A stretch of DNA of 64,000 nt from Euphorbia lathyris (Eukaryota; Streptophyta; Magnoliopsida; Malpighiales; Euphorbiaceae), in NCBI RefSeq assembly GCF_963576675.1, contig NC_088916.1, positions 26,263,501 through 26,327,500 of the forward strand. The letters are read 5' to 3'. The first letter of the stretch is position 1; the number at the start of each line of letters is the position of its first letter. The notes beneath the pieces were generated by a model. That model had not been told where the DNA came from and did not search any database. It worked only from the letters and a program-made list of their open reading frames with translations. The translations under genes and the position numbers were made by a program. Below, in pieces: positions 1-11,745 of the stretch.

Positions 1-2
1 TG

Positions 3-1034
3 ATATTATTTAGGTTTTACCATGCCTATGATCTGCGTTGGGTTATGGATGGCGGCCCGTGGACGTTCGATAATCATATGATTGTCATGCACGAATTAAA
101 AGAAGGAGAGGATCCATTGACGGTTCCGTTGATCTCAGCAGGTTTCTGGGTTCAATTACACGGATTGCCCCCTGGTTTTTTCTCAGAAACTGTTGCTACT
201 GCCCTGGAAAATTACATTGGGAAGTTCCTAGCATATGATCCAAAAAACCAATGGTCAGCAACAAAGCAGTATATGAGGGTCAGGGTGCAGGTGGATATAA
301 GACAACCTCTAAAGAAGGAAAAGAAAGTAAGGAAAGCAGGAGGGGAATGGATAGTTTGTTTATTCAAATATGAAAGGCTGCCATCATTTTGTTTTATATG
401 TGGATTGATTGGGCATATAGACTGACAATGCGAAATCTATTTCCAATCTGAACCTGAGATAATAACACGTGAATGGGACGCAACACTCCGGGCACAAATT
501 AGAAGACCAATTAGCATGGATGGAGAGAAATGGTTAAAAGAGGAGGCAAGTGGGGAACCAAGCAAGGGGAACACAGAGCAAGGACCCAACAGAAGAAATA
601 TTACTTTAACAGGCATTGAAAGTAGACCTCATCATTTTTTACAACTAACCAAGAACTTTGGGGCATCTATTCTAGATAAGAATCAGGAGGTAGTAATTGA
701 GGGAGATAAGAATGAGGACAGTGAAGGCATAAATTTGCCTGATGAAAAGAAACGAAGGAGAGAGGAGAGTAGCAAAAGGAAAAAGGGTCAGCTAACAGAA
801 CATATGGAACAAACTCAGGCTATGGAAATAGAGCAAACTGAGCAAGGTCAGGAGAAGATCGAAGTGATTAAAATTACTGCAGATAATGTGCACCCAGACA
901 AGGAAAGGGAAGGAGGAGGCACAGTGAATCTAAATACAAATATCCAGAATAAAGAAATTCAGTCAAACTTGGAGTCCGATCCAAAAAACGGAAGCCAGGC
1001 AGGCCCAGCAAGTCGGGTCTGCCAGCCAAGATGA
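3..1034 (+). pseudogene. LINE ORF1 (DUF4283 / zinc-knuckle nucleic-acid-binding protein), 5'-partial, one in-frame stop
   Basis: The frame is open from base 3 and enters in the middle of a DUF4283-type domain (VMDGGPWTFDNHM followed by FWVQLHGLPPGF). A CCHC zinc knuckle starts at CFICGLIGH, but the TGA at 423-425 falls inside it, two codons before its final cysteine, which is still present downstream (QC). The frame then stays open to 1034 through a hydrophilic, charged tail with a KKRRREESSKRKK basic patch. In this family ORF1 binds element RNA and accompanies ORF2 to the target. Its TGA stop overlaps the ATG of ORF2. The stop in the knuckle means it would make only a short product. Confidence 0.85.
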
Positions 1035-4000
1035 AAATTCTCAGCTGGAACTGCCGAGGGCTAGGGAGCGCCAAGGCAGTTCCAATTTTCTGTGAGCTGG
1101 TAAAAGCTCACCGTCCCGATATTATTTTCTTATTTGAAACACTAGTTTGTAATTCGCGTATTGTTGAAATTCGTAATAAAATCTGTTTTGATGGGTGCTA
1201 CTCGGTGGATTGTGTTGGACATAGTGGAGGTCTATGTGTTTTTTGGAAGGTAGTGGATTGGTGCTCATTACTCTCGTTTTCTAGAAATCATATTGATATG
1301 GAAATTAAGGATCATATTAATGGTAATTGGAGAATCACAGGATTCTATGGTTGTCCGGAGAGGGGTAGAAGGAGAGCATCGTGGGATATCATTAAATCTA
1401 TAGCTGATGCTTCGAAATTACCTTGGGCGATAATTGGTGATTTTAATGACTTATTGTCTCAAAGTGATAAAAATGGGACCAATGATCATCCGGAATGGTG
1501 TATTGCAGGATTCTGAAACACTATTAACACATGTGGTTTAATAGAAATCCCATTGAAAGGGTATCCATTTACATGGATCAGACATAGGGGTAAGCCTAAC
1601 GAAGTACAAGAACGTCTTGATAGGGCCTTTGGCTCAGAGGAATGGCTATCAATGTTCCCGCATAATACGTTATACAATACAATTACGCCTTATTCGGATC
1701 ATAGTCCAATTGTGCTACAAACCGATGACTCAGTAGTGACCCGGCCATCCAAACGATTTTGCTTTGAGAATAAATGGTTAAGGGAATCAGGTTTCAGAGA
1801 GATGATCAGTCAAAAATGGGCTGCTACTTTGGAGATGAATATAACAGAGAGGTTGGAGAGATTGGCGCAACATCTGAGCAATTGGAACCGCTCTTTACAA
1901 CAGAATTTACGCCGAGATATAAACAAAAGTACTAAAAGGTTGGAAGCTCTTAGGAACAGCAGCAATGCAGATGACGTGCAGCAGTTTGAAAGTGAAAAAA
2001 ACAAACTCATTACTCTCCTTGTCCAGGAGGAAGATCACTGGAAACAACGCGCAAAGGCGTTGTGGCTGCAAGACGGGGACAACAACACTAGATTTTTTCA
2101 CACATTTGCATCAGGGCGTAGGAAGAGAAACCATATTGCTAAGCTGCAGAATGAGTTGGGGGAGTGGAAATCGGATAATCACGATCTTACAGTAATTGCA
2201 AAGGATTATTTTACAGATCTTTATTCGGCAAGTCACTGTAATTACAATGAGGTTGTGAAACTAATAAAAGTAAAAGTAAAAGTAAAGCCTAGTGATAATA
2301 GCAGATTGGCAATACCTTTTGTCAAAGAAGAGTTCCGGAGAGCGCTGTTTGAAATGCACCCAGAGAAAGCACCTGGACCCGACGGTTTTAACCCGACTTT
2401 CTATCAGCGATTTTGGGATGTTCTGGGAGATGCAATCTTTGAAGCCGGTTCTCAATGGCTGCAGGCTGGCTCGTTTCCCCCTAACCTCAATGATACTATA
2501 ATAACACTAATACCAAAGTGTGAGGAGCCAAGTACAATGAAAGACTTGAGACCGATTGCACTTTGTAATGTAATGTACAAGATAATCTCTAAGGTTTTGG
2601 CTAACCGACTGAAAATTATCCTACCAGATGTTATCTCTGAACCTCAGTCTGCATTTATTAAAGGGCGCTCTATCCTTGAAAATGTCATGGCCGCCTTCAA
2701 GATTATTCATAGTATGAAGAGGAATGTGGCGAAGAAGACATGGGAGATTGCCCTAAAGATTGATATCAGTAAAGCCTACGACAGAGTTGACTGGAATTAT
2801 CTGAGGGCTGTACTTATCCAAATCGGATTTGAAGATCGTTGGGTGAAGCTACTAATGCTCTGTGTTACTACAGTACGATATTCAGTTAAAGTTAATGAGC
2901 AAATTGTAGGCCCTATTGAACCAAAAAGAGGGCTTCGTCAAGGCGACCCACTATCCCCTTACTTATTTCTATTTTGTGTGGAAGGATTGTCTGCATTATT
3001 ACATGATGGAGAGCAGAGAGGCCTTCTACACAGCTGTAGAGTTCAGAGAGGGGCTCCATCAGTGTCACACTTACTTTTTGCTGATGATGCTTTCCTCTTT
3101 TTCAGAGCATCTATTAAGGAAGCTCGATTTATGAAGCATTTGCTGGGGCAGTATGAGAATGCTTCAGGACAAGCAATTAATTTTGCAAAATCCGGAATAA
3201 TGTGCTCTAGTAACATTGATGGCATGCTTTTTCAGGGTATATCTGAAATCGTGGGTGTCTCGCTTCCGATTAATACTGGTCGATACCTAGGTCTACCATC
3301 TCTAATTGGCAGAAAGAAGAGAGTCATATTTGCACATTTTAAAGAAAGACTTTGGGCAAAGTTACAACGTTGGAGGGGGAAGAACCTTTCAAAACCCGGG
3401 AAAGCAACTTTAATCCGTTCAGCAGGACATGTAATTCCCTCCTATTTTATGAGTGTCTTTCTTCTGCCTATCTCTACTGAAGAGGAGCTTAAAAGGATGC
3501 TCAACTCATTTTGGTGGGGAAATAAGGCTTCGGGAGGAAGGAGTCTAAATTGGATGAGTTGGGATCGTATTGGAATTGCAAAGAAGTATGGAGGACTGAA
3601 TTTCAGAAATTTCACTGCTTTCAACTTAGCAATGTTAGGAAACAAGGTTGGTATCTTATGACCAATCCAGATTCTCTAGCCAGTCGCATCATCAAAGCCA
3701 AATACTACCCAAAGGGGGATTTCATGAGTGCCGTATTGGGTCACTCGCCTAGCTATTTATGGCGGAGTATCTAGAGCTCCCAACTATTGCTAAAAGAAGG
3801 ATATAGGTGGAAAATTGGAAATGGTCGGAGTGTTAATGTATGGAGGGAACCTTGGCTGCGGAATGAAAATCAAAGGAAGATTCTGACCCCTTGCATTGAA
3901 GGATTGGAAGGTTTGAAAGTGGTTGACCTGTTTATCCCATATACAACTGAGTGTGATTGGGAGCTGATCGAAGAGTTTTTTGGAGAGAATGATGTGAGAG

Positions 4001-5130
4001 AGATAAGATGCATTTTCTGTAGAAGAGAGCTAAATGAGGATGATTAGGTAATATGGGACTGCTCGACAACAGGAAATTACACAGTTAAAAGTGCTTATCA
4101 GCTCATTACTGAGAAAATCGATCCAAATCTTCAATTACGAGTGGCGGGTTCATGGGAGGCTGTTTGGAGAAGTAATGTTCCTCATAAAATTAAATATTTC
4201 TCTTGGCGGCTGTTAAGGAAATGTCTTTCGACACGAATCAATTTAATCAACAGGGGGTTACCTATCAATAGTTCATGTGTGTTGTGCGGCTTGGATATTA
4301 AGGATGAATGGCATGTGATGGTTGAATGTGATTGGGCAAAAGCTGTACGGGAAGAGGCAGGTTTGGGTAGTCAAATGGAAAGAAGGAAGAATGAAGCTGA
4401 TACTTTCGCTCATCTGATATTCATGTTGATAGCTGAAGAAAATTTTCGTCATCGTGAAATTTTTTTACTACTGTTATGGTGCATTTGGCAAGGTCGTAAC
4501 GATAGGCTTTGGCGGAATACTTTTTTAACAGCTCATCAGTCGTGGAGGAGAGGCTGCGAAATCTTATCAGACTGGATACAAACTCGACAAACCAGAGAAT
4601 CTAAGACGGGAGATCGGCGAGAGAAGGAGTGCAACCAGTGGCACAGACCTGCACTTAACAAATATAAATGTAATACTGATGCTAGTTTCTTCAACAGCCT
4701 AAACAGAACGGGAATAGGGGCAGCAATCAGAGACAGCAGTGGCAATTTTGTAGCAGCAAGATGTGCTAGTGAGGAGGGGCTGTTACCGGTAATGGAGGGA
4801 GAGGCCCGGGCTCTGCTAGAAGCGATGGTGTGGGTAAGAAATCTGGGATTGGTTGCTGTCATTTTTGAAATGGACGCAAAAACAGTTTTTGATGCAATCA
4901 ACCGGCCTTGTGAGGCGAGATCGGAGGTGGGAGATATTATTCGCCAATGCCAGGATATCCTACATAGCAATGATAATTACTCAGTCTGCTTAGTTCGAAG
5001 GCAAGCTAACGAGATGGCTCACGCATTTGCACAATCCTCTCGTTTTTCAACTTGTCCTGTTTATTTTGATAATTTACCGAGTTACATTTCTTCTGTAATG
5101 TGTTCAACTTGCCCCATTGTGGCTTATTAA
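1031..5130 (+). pseudogene. LINE ORF2: endonuclease, reverse transcriptase, zf-RVT and RNase H, with three in-frame stops and one frameshift
   Basis: About 1,366 codons, near full length. The apurinic-type endonuclease is at 1031-1720 (SWNCRGLGS at the start, FLFET with its catalytic Glu, GDFND, SDHSP). The reverse transcriptase is at about 2300-3130, with PGPDGFNP, ISKAYDRVDW and the catalytic FADD box near 3078. A zinc-binding zf-RVT segment (CVLCG..DEWHVMVECDWA) lies at about 4280-4340. An RVT_3-type RNase H follows at about 4660-5040 (NTDASFFN, MEGEARALLEA, EMDAKTV, RQANEMAHAFA). Damage: stops at 1514, 3772 and 4045, and a one-base loss in an A-run near 3640, after which the protein continues in another frame. 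The start is the ATG inside ATGA at 1031, shared with the end of ORF1. Confidence 0.92.
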
Positions 5131-5153
5131 TGAAATTTGAGTTCAAAAAAAAA

Positions 5154-5630
5154 TTATTTAAATATTAAATAAAAATATTGAAATTCAAATTCAATTAAAA
5201 AAATAAGCTAAACATAAATTTAAAGTTATTTAATATTTTTAACTTAAAATTTAAATATAAATAAATAAATATATATATATATATTTATATTAATAATTAA
5301 AATTTTACGTATATTTATACTAGTTTTATGTAATAGAAAATTTTGCATCAAATTCAAATAAATTGGAGGGTAAAAGTTTTTTTTTTTTGTTTTTTTATAT
5401 CAATGCATAATCAGTCTATCTTTCAATTTCGGTTAACCATCAATTTTTAAAATAAAAACATATTATCTAATCCATCGATTTCGGTAATTTATTTTTCAGT
5501 TCGATTTCGAAAATCAATTTTTTAATTTCTCAATTAGTTTTATGCGATACTAAGTATAGTAAGATGTTTTCACGATATATTTTATTTGATGCCTTTTAGT
5601 CCTTCTTGTATTTATTTAGTATATAATTGG
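5154..5630. other. AT-rich non-coding spacer
   Basis: Strongly A+T-rich sequence downstream of the LINE tail, with runs of A and T and a short TA tract near 5268-5285. I see no reading frame of interest, no repeat ends and no RNA gene here. Confidence 0.6.
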
Positions 5631-6217
5631 TAGGGAGTGTAAACGGGGCGGGGCGGGGCGGGACGGAAAATGCATTTCCCATCCCCGTCCCTGACGGGAT
5701 TCACCGTCCCCATCCCCATCCCCACGAGCTAAATGGAGACCAACTGATCCCCATCTCCGTCCTCACGGGATCCCTATTCTCCGTTTACAAATGTTCCAAA
5801 ACGTTATTCATATTCTCCATTCACCACGAAAAATCACCGTTTATGTTTAAAAAATCAGTAAATGAAAAAACGTTTAACAAACAGTGACTAATAATACCAA
5901 ATATTAACAACCATTCTCAAAATTTTCAAATAAAAACAACTAAAAATTGAAAACAACCAATCACCTAATTAAAATGTACTTACAATAATCCAAAAAAAAT
6001 CAATTATCACGGAGAATAATCGGGAATCCCCATTAGAGATTAATGGGGCGGGGGATCCACGGGATGGGAATACCTTTCCCCATCTCCGCTCCATCCCCGT
6101 CACAGAAGATAAAATTATCTCCATCCCATCTTATGGGGATTTTTATCAAAAATTCGCTATCCCGTTAGAGCGGATCACCGATGGGGACGGAAATCCCCGC
6201 CCCATTTTGCATCCCTA
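5631..6217. mobile_element. hAT-like MITE with GC-rich terminal inverted repeats
   Basis: The left end TAGGGAGTGTAAACGGGG and the reverse complement of the right end, TAGGGATGCAAAATGGGG, match as terminal inverted repeats; such ends are common in plant hAT MITEs. ATTGG flanks both sides (5626-5630 and 6218-6222), and allowing a mismatch the duplication extends to about 8 bp. C-rich (left) and G-rich (right) blocks of the GGGGATGGGGATGG kind extend the inverted arms about 150 bp inward. No transposase is present, so it would be non-autonomous. The left end carries a G-quadruplex-type run. Confidence 0.72.
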
Positions 6218-6260
6218 ATTGGCACCAAATAACATAACTTCCCCTTTCAAAGAAAAAAAA

Positions 6261-7881
6261 GGGAAAAGTACAAAAATAAACCTTGTGGTTTGGCCCATTT
6301 TCGAAGTGCACCCGTGTGGTTTAAAAGTTTGCAAGTCGGTACCTTGAACTTCATTCCGTTAGCAAAGAGGGGTAAAATTGACTAACGGTGTTAAAAGCCA
6401 AAGGGAAAATAGTTAATTTGGTCCTTATATTTAATAATTTTATAAATTAAGCATCCTTATTATCTAACTATCACAAACAAACCCCAAAATAAAAAATAAA
6501 AATTCAATTATACCATCTCCTCCATTACTCTTTAATTTTTTTCTTTCTCTCTCATCTTTTTTAATTTTTCTCTCTCTAAAATCAAGTTTCTCTCTCTAGA
6601 ATTACACCAACAAATATTGACTCCTCATTTTCCGATGCTCATCAGCAAGGGACTGAAGGAAATTATCCATTTCCTTCATTACCGTCTGCATCTTCCTCTC
6701 CACTCCTTGAAAATCAATCCATTGTAGCACTGGAAAAAAATCATTCAAACTCATCACACCATGAGCCTCTGCGATTTTCTCATAATATCCCGAAAATCGA
6801 TCCGCTTCTCTATCAACTACATCGTTTGCGTAATACCTTTTTCCAGCCACCATCCTCATCATGATATTGAAAGCAAAACCAACAAATTTTGAAGACAGCT
6901 TAACTTTCACCTCTTTTTCTCTTGAATCCTCATATAATTGCTTCATCAACAGCCCAGCCTCGTGTTGTCGAATAGAAGTAAACGTGGCAAGACGAGCAGA
7001 AGAGAAAAGCTATAAGGTCGTTAATCGCCCGAGGTTCCGCCATTGTTCGCCGTAGGGAGAGAATCTTATAGTTCTGTAATTGTAATTGAGGTGTTTTTCG
7101 GCGAGCAAGCGAGGGCGATTTGCGAAGATGATATCGTTTTTGGTAAAGCAGTCCTCAATAACAGTTGGAGAGGAGACGACGATTCTCGAATCGGAGAAGA
7201 AAGACGTGGCCGTATTTGGAAGAGAGGTGATTAAGAGTCTGATGAAGTGGTTGCTTCAGCAAATGGATATGGCCGATGATGGGAAGAGAAGGGGAGATGG
7301 AGGGAAATTATTGCTTGTTATATATTTCAATAAAATGAATTTAGATATGGGAATTAGGATATGAATTTAGATATGGTATATTTACCTCTTTGTTATGGGT
7401 TTTTTGGAATTTAATTTCAGTAAATAGAATGAAGAATTGGTCAGTGTTAAAAAACTCATTTCAAAACCAGGATGAAAAAACTTAATAAGTGAAACTGTTA
7501 TGGTTATACGTAAAAGGAGTGAAAGTGAGTCAAATTCAATGATTTTAGAGAGAAATTAACAAAGAGGAGAGAGAGAGAGGAGAGAGAAAGAAGAAAAAAA
7601 TAAAAAATTAGAGAGAGAGGAAGAAGATGGTGTAATTGATTTTTATTTTTTATTTTGGGTTTTTTTTGTAATACTTAGATAATAAGGAGGGTTGATTATT
7701 AAAATAAATAAATATAAGGACCAAATTAACTATTTTTCCTTTGACTTTTAACACCGTTAGTCAATTTTACCCCTCTTTGCTAACGAAATGAAGTTCAAGA
7801 CACCGACTTACAAACTTTTAAACCACAGGGGTGCACTTCGAAAATGGGCCAAACCACAAGGTTTATTTTTGTACTTTTCCC
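6261..7881. mobile_element. Pack-MULE (Mutator-like element) carrying a captured P450 fragment
   Basis: Both ends start GGGAAAAGTACAAAAATAAA when read inward, and the inverted repeats stay alignable for about 330 bp. The flanks are a perfect 9-bp direct repeat, GAAAAAAAA (6252-6260 and 7882-7890). A 9-bp duplication is the hallmark of the Mutator superfamily. There is no transposase inside. Instead the central 700 bp is a piece of a cytochrome P450 gene on the minus strand, which is the definition of a Pack-MULE. It must rely on a transposase encoded elsewhere. Confidence 0.9.
6611..7330 (-). pseudogene. Captured CYP81-type cytochrome P450 exon fragment
   Basis: Read on the minus strand, the segment gives the N-terminal half of a CYP81-like P450: the proline-rich hinge and LPIIGHIHLLKQPLH, then CFTKNDIIFANRPRLLAEKH, SPYGEQWRNL, and MMRMVAGKRYY with DFFPVLQWIDFQG. 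The membrane anchor, the oxygen-binding helix and the heme-binding cysteine loop are absent, so it cannot be an enzyme. There is a frameshift near 7165-7185, probably another near 7310, and a stop (L*LFSS) near 7015. The largest open piece runs from 6949 down to 6602. It lies wholly inside the MULE. The donor gene is not in this window. Confidence 0.86.
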
Positions 7882-7890
7882 GAAAAAAAA

Positions 7891-9007
7891 CATAACTTCT
7901 TTTCAAATACGGTCAAAATAATCATGCAGTTTACGCATTAGTCCTTCACCACTTAAATTCAGCCACGTATAAGTTAGTTTCCGAAATATTTGAATGCCAC
8001 ATGGAGCAATGTAAATGGCTTAAAAGTCTAATTCCCCTAGGAGCGGCTACTTTTGTCTTCCGTCATCTCTCCACGTGGCAATAGGAGCGCATTTATGTAA
8101 CTAAGACTGTTATTTACCAAAATACCCTCATTGCGTGTATTGTTCAGAGCATTTTGCAAATATGATTTGGCATAATGCTATTGGTTGAAGGGTATAGATG
8201 ATTGATTTTTTTTCTTTTATAGGAATAGATGATTGAAGTTTGCCTAATTAAACGTAAAGCAATAATAGTCTCGATTGTAAATTTCACTTGGATTTCAAAC
8301 TTTGAAAATTTAATTATTTTTTTAGAACAGTTAATAAATGAAATTCCCTCCTTCAAAAAAAATAATAAATGAAATTCCTTTTCCACAGTGATATTCAAAA
8401 GTAAAGTTGATTTGAATAATTAAATATTTAAATCGTTTAATTTAAAATTTTGAAATTTGAGTTTTAGATGTATAAAAAATAATTAATTGAAAGATGATCT
8501 ACTCGGATATTTAACAGTCTCAAATTATATATTATCTATATAAAATAATAATAAAATTATATAATTTGTTTCTAATTCAATTGTATAATAATAATAATAA
8601 AAAAAACAGCAAATAATAGGTTGTTTACATAAATTAGAAAAAAAAACTTAAAATAAAGATGACTGATTATGCATTATCTATATATTAAAAAGAAATATTA
8701 AAATTGTTTTCTTCAGCAGGTACTCAAATTATCTACAAGTTCCCATAAGTGCATGTTGATTTCAAATTTTAAAAGACATTTGATTTTATTTAATAAAGTT
8801 GATTAATTTAAAAAAAAAAGTTGATTAATGATCTATTGTTACGCGGCACATCAAACCAAAAGACCCACCAAATTAAATGTCCTTAAATTTTGAAAATAAG
8901 ACAACTTTACATTTTTCATTTTCCATTTTCCATTTTGTCTTTTGTTTTCTTTTTTTGTTTTATTTAATACTTTTGTTATCATAACCATAAAGTGCAAAAA
9001 TGCCTCC
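7891..9007. other. AT-rich intergenic stretch without a recognised gene
   Basis: Follows the Pack-MULE. It is A+T-rich with many stops in all frames. A short phrase (AATAAATGAAATTCC) occurs twice at about 8333 and 8366. I see no element termini with matching inverted repeats and no coding exon. Confidence 0.5.
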
Positions 9008-10583
9008 TTCAATAATACCCTTAATATTGGATATGGTACAATTAAAGGTCCAAAATTACCAACTTAGTTCAATTCTAGACACGCTTACAAATTTCTTTTA
9101 CAATGTTAAGATTTCCGTTAATTTGACCGTGTGTCTAACCACTCATGAAATTTCATGTGATTAAAATTAAGCAAATGTCATTTTGATGCGGGGCATCTTT
9201 CTCTAGGATCGGGTCCGGACGAGGAAAGTCGGAGGAAGAACCAAGTGCGAACAACAAGCAAGTAAAGAGGCCAAAACAATACAACACGGGCGCTCAGACA
9301 CGCCCGGAGCGTGTATTTGAGATTGATCCGGAGAAGGTCTAGAAGGTCACATATGCAGAGCTTGGTTTGGGCACGCTCCGCGTGGAAGAAAACACGCCCT
9401 GCGTACTTGAGGGTTTGATCCGGAGAAGAGTTCAGCAGCCAAAGTACGCAGGGTGTATTTTTGGGCACGTCCCGCGTATAATGGATACTGATCCAGAGAA
9501 GAGCTCACCAGCCAAAGTACGTCCCGTGTACTTTCACTTTTCAGGAACTTGTGCCTTACTCCAGCTTCCTGATTATTTACACATTTGGTCCCTCAGCTCC
9601 TCTCCCACCTTCAAATCAACCCCCTCCACTTACCTTTACCCCATTTATCCTTATCTTTATGTTTTAATTAGCTAAACTCTTTACCCTTTTATGTAATTTA
9701 ACGTTTAGGGTTTTGAGATGATATAAATTCATCTCTTTCTCTTTGTAATGGTTAACTTTTTATCAATCAATTATAATTATTCTTCAAGAAGCTTTGTTAA
9801 GGTTTTCACCTTCAACAATGGGGGATCTTTGATTTCCTATGGATTTAGTCCATGAATTTGGATCCACTCCTTCTAGTTTAGCTAGATAAGTTGTTATTCT
9901 TTGTTAGTTTATGATTAAAACTAACACGCCACTATTTCAGATAAATCCAATCTGTATCACATTTCCATTCTACCATGATCTTCGGCAGAAAACATAAACC
10001 TAGAATCTCAAAATCTTAATCGACATGGAATCAATCCCATCTCTGCGTTAGATTTGCGTAAACTTCCTTTGGATCTGTCCGTTTCAATATCTCAACCAAT
10101 AATTCTATCAAAACTAGCAGGGAAAATAGAACTCCCTATGAGTTGCTAGAATTCCGGGTGCATGGAATCAATCTCATCTGTGCTTCGAGACCGCAACAGA
10201 TGAAATCAACAAAGAATTAGAAGACCAAAATAAGATAAAGCAAAATAGAAGAAATTCATCTTCAGTTCCCTCAAGTCTGCTATTTATTTGCAATCCTTTG
10301 CCTACCAAAGTTTACATGCGTCACATTTAAGTGATGGGTTTGGGGAATTTAGATTTGGAGATTTGAGGTTTACGTCTACAGATGAAAAGAGGGTATAAAT
10401 GACATTTGCTTAATTTTAATCCCATAAATTGTATGAACTTACACACATGTGGACACAGAAACAATAATTTTAAACAGTATTAACAGTATAAAAGAAATGT
10501 GTTAGTAAACTTTAAAATTGGACTAGAACATTAGGCCCTTAGTTGTACAATTTTTAATGTTAGGGGTATTATTCTTAGGATTC
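9008..10583. mobile_element. Inverted-repeat DNA element (MITE-like), interrupted by a solo LTR
   Basis: The left arm (about 9012-9183) and right arm (about 10395-10578) are diverged inverted repeats. They share AATAATACCC near the outside, and GATTAAAATTAAGCAAATGTCATTT exists in both orientations at the inner ends. I could not find a clear target-site duplication, so the superfamily is unknown and the outer boundaries are approximate. A 776-bp solo LTR sits immediately inside the left arm. The interior (9965-10390) encodes nothing recognisable. Confidence 0.5.
9184..9959 (+). mobile_element. Solo LTR, TSD CATTT, related to the LTRs at 24376 and 26917
   Basis: Begins TGATGCGGGGCATC and ends ..CTGTATCA, and is flanked by CATTT at 9179-9183 and 9960-9964. 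No internal region, primer site or second LTR is present, so it is a solo LTR left by LTR-LTR recombination. From about 9640 it matches the reverse complement of the LTRs at 24376-25075 and 26917-27615, including TTAGCTAAACTCTTTACCC and a TATA-like GATATAAATTC, so it is the same lineage on the opposite strand. Its first 350 bp carry several ACGC..GCGT mini-hairpins such as CACGCTCCGCGTG near 9371. Confidence 0.85.
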
Positions 10584-10947
10584 TAATAAGCCTAAATCTA
10601 ACGGTGATTGAGCAAATTCTACGTGCTCATTAAGATGCATATGATCAAGACTGTATTGCTCTAAATGCTAATGTTAAAGATATTTTTGCACTTTATTCAT
10701 TCTCCTAATAATAATGGACTTATACTATCATACGAGACCTGGTTTTTTTTTATGCATTGATTTTTTAGTTTTTGATGCATTAGTCTCATCTTTTATTTGA
10801 ACAGATTGAGTCATTGATTTTTTATTTTCTATCACATTAAACAGCTTTTTTATATTAAATTAGTTAGTTATGAATATCTAATGCAGTTAAAAAAAATGTT
10901 ATTAATTTTATCTGTTCGAAATAAGGTTTTTACAGTTTTTAATCACA
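10584..10947. other. AT-rich spacer
   Basis: Low-complexity A+T-rich sequence between the inverted-repeat element and the Helitron-like array. No gene or repeat terminus was seen. Confidence 0.5.
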
Positions 10948-11745
10948 CTAGTTTTTGGACCGTGCGATGCACAGATTCATCTTAATATATAAATATTAAT
11001 AAAAATATAATCTAATAATTACAATTAATGACATAAAGGTGCTATATAAATTAAATATTATTATTTTATTTTCACATTTACTTTAAATAATCTTCTTATA
11101 GATAAATATAATAATAAAATTAAAATTAATATATTATATATTATATTATATTTTTTTATTAGTAAAAAAGGAGGAAGTGACACCTCAGTTCCATCGTTAC
11201 TGTTTTATATTATATATAGATAGATATGTAGAGAATTGTGGAGATTTTAGGGATTAATTTAAACTCTGTAGAACTTTTAGATATAGTACGGATAAAATAA
11301 TCATTTTATAGATAAATATAATAATACAATTAAAACTAATATATTAAATTTTTTATCACTAAAAAAGGAGGAAGTGACACCTCAGTTCCACCGTTACTGT
11401 TTTATATTATATATATATATATAGAATTAGAGAATTAGAGATATTTTAAGAATTAATTTAAATTCTGTAGAACTCTTAGATATAGTACTCATAAAATAAT
11501 CTTTTTATAGATAAATATAATAATAGAATTAAAATTAATATATTATATATTATATTATATTTTTTATCAGTAAAAAAGGAGGAAGTGACACCTCAGTTTC
11601 ATCGTTACTGTTTTATATATGTAGAGAATTGTAGAGATTTTAGGGATTAATTTAAACTCTGTAGAACTTTTAGATATAGTACGGATAAAATAATCATTTT
11701 ATAGATAAATATAATAATACAATTAAAATTAATATATTAAATTTT

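Larger units (their letters stand above)
1..5153 (+). mobile_element. L1-type LINE (non-LTR retrotransposon), decayed, 5' end outside window
   Basis: Two reading frames in the order nucleic-acid-binding ORF1, then endonuclease / reverse transcriptase / RNase H ORF2, followed by an A-run at 5145-5153. This is the layout of plant L1-clade LINEs that carry a C-terminal RNase H. The element begins before base 1, so its 5' UTR and target-site duplication cannot be seen. Several in-frame stops and one frameshift show it is no longer mobile. The 5' side is not truncated as far as the window shows. Confidence 0.93.

Noticed and set aside
5627..5887. 86-codon frame in the GC-rich MITE
   Set aside because: It covers the MITE end and runs into low-complexity DNA. 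The codons simply reflect the CCCCATCCCC repeats.
7086..7364. 92-codon plus-strand frame inside the Pack-MULE
   Set aside because: The opposite strand is the N-terminal part of the captured CYP81 fragment. The plus frame is its shadow.
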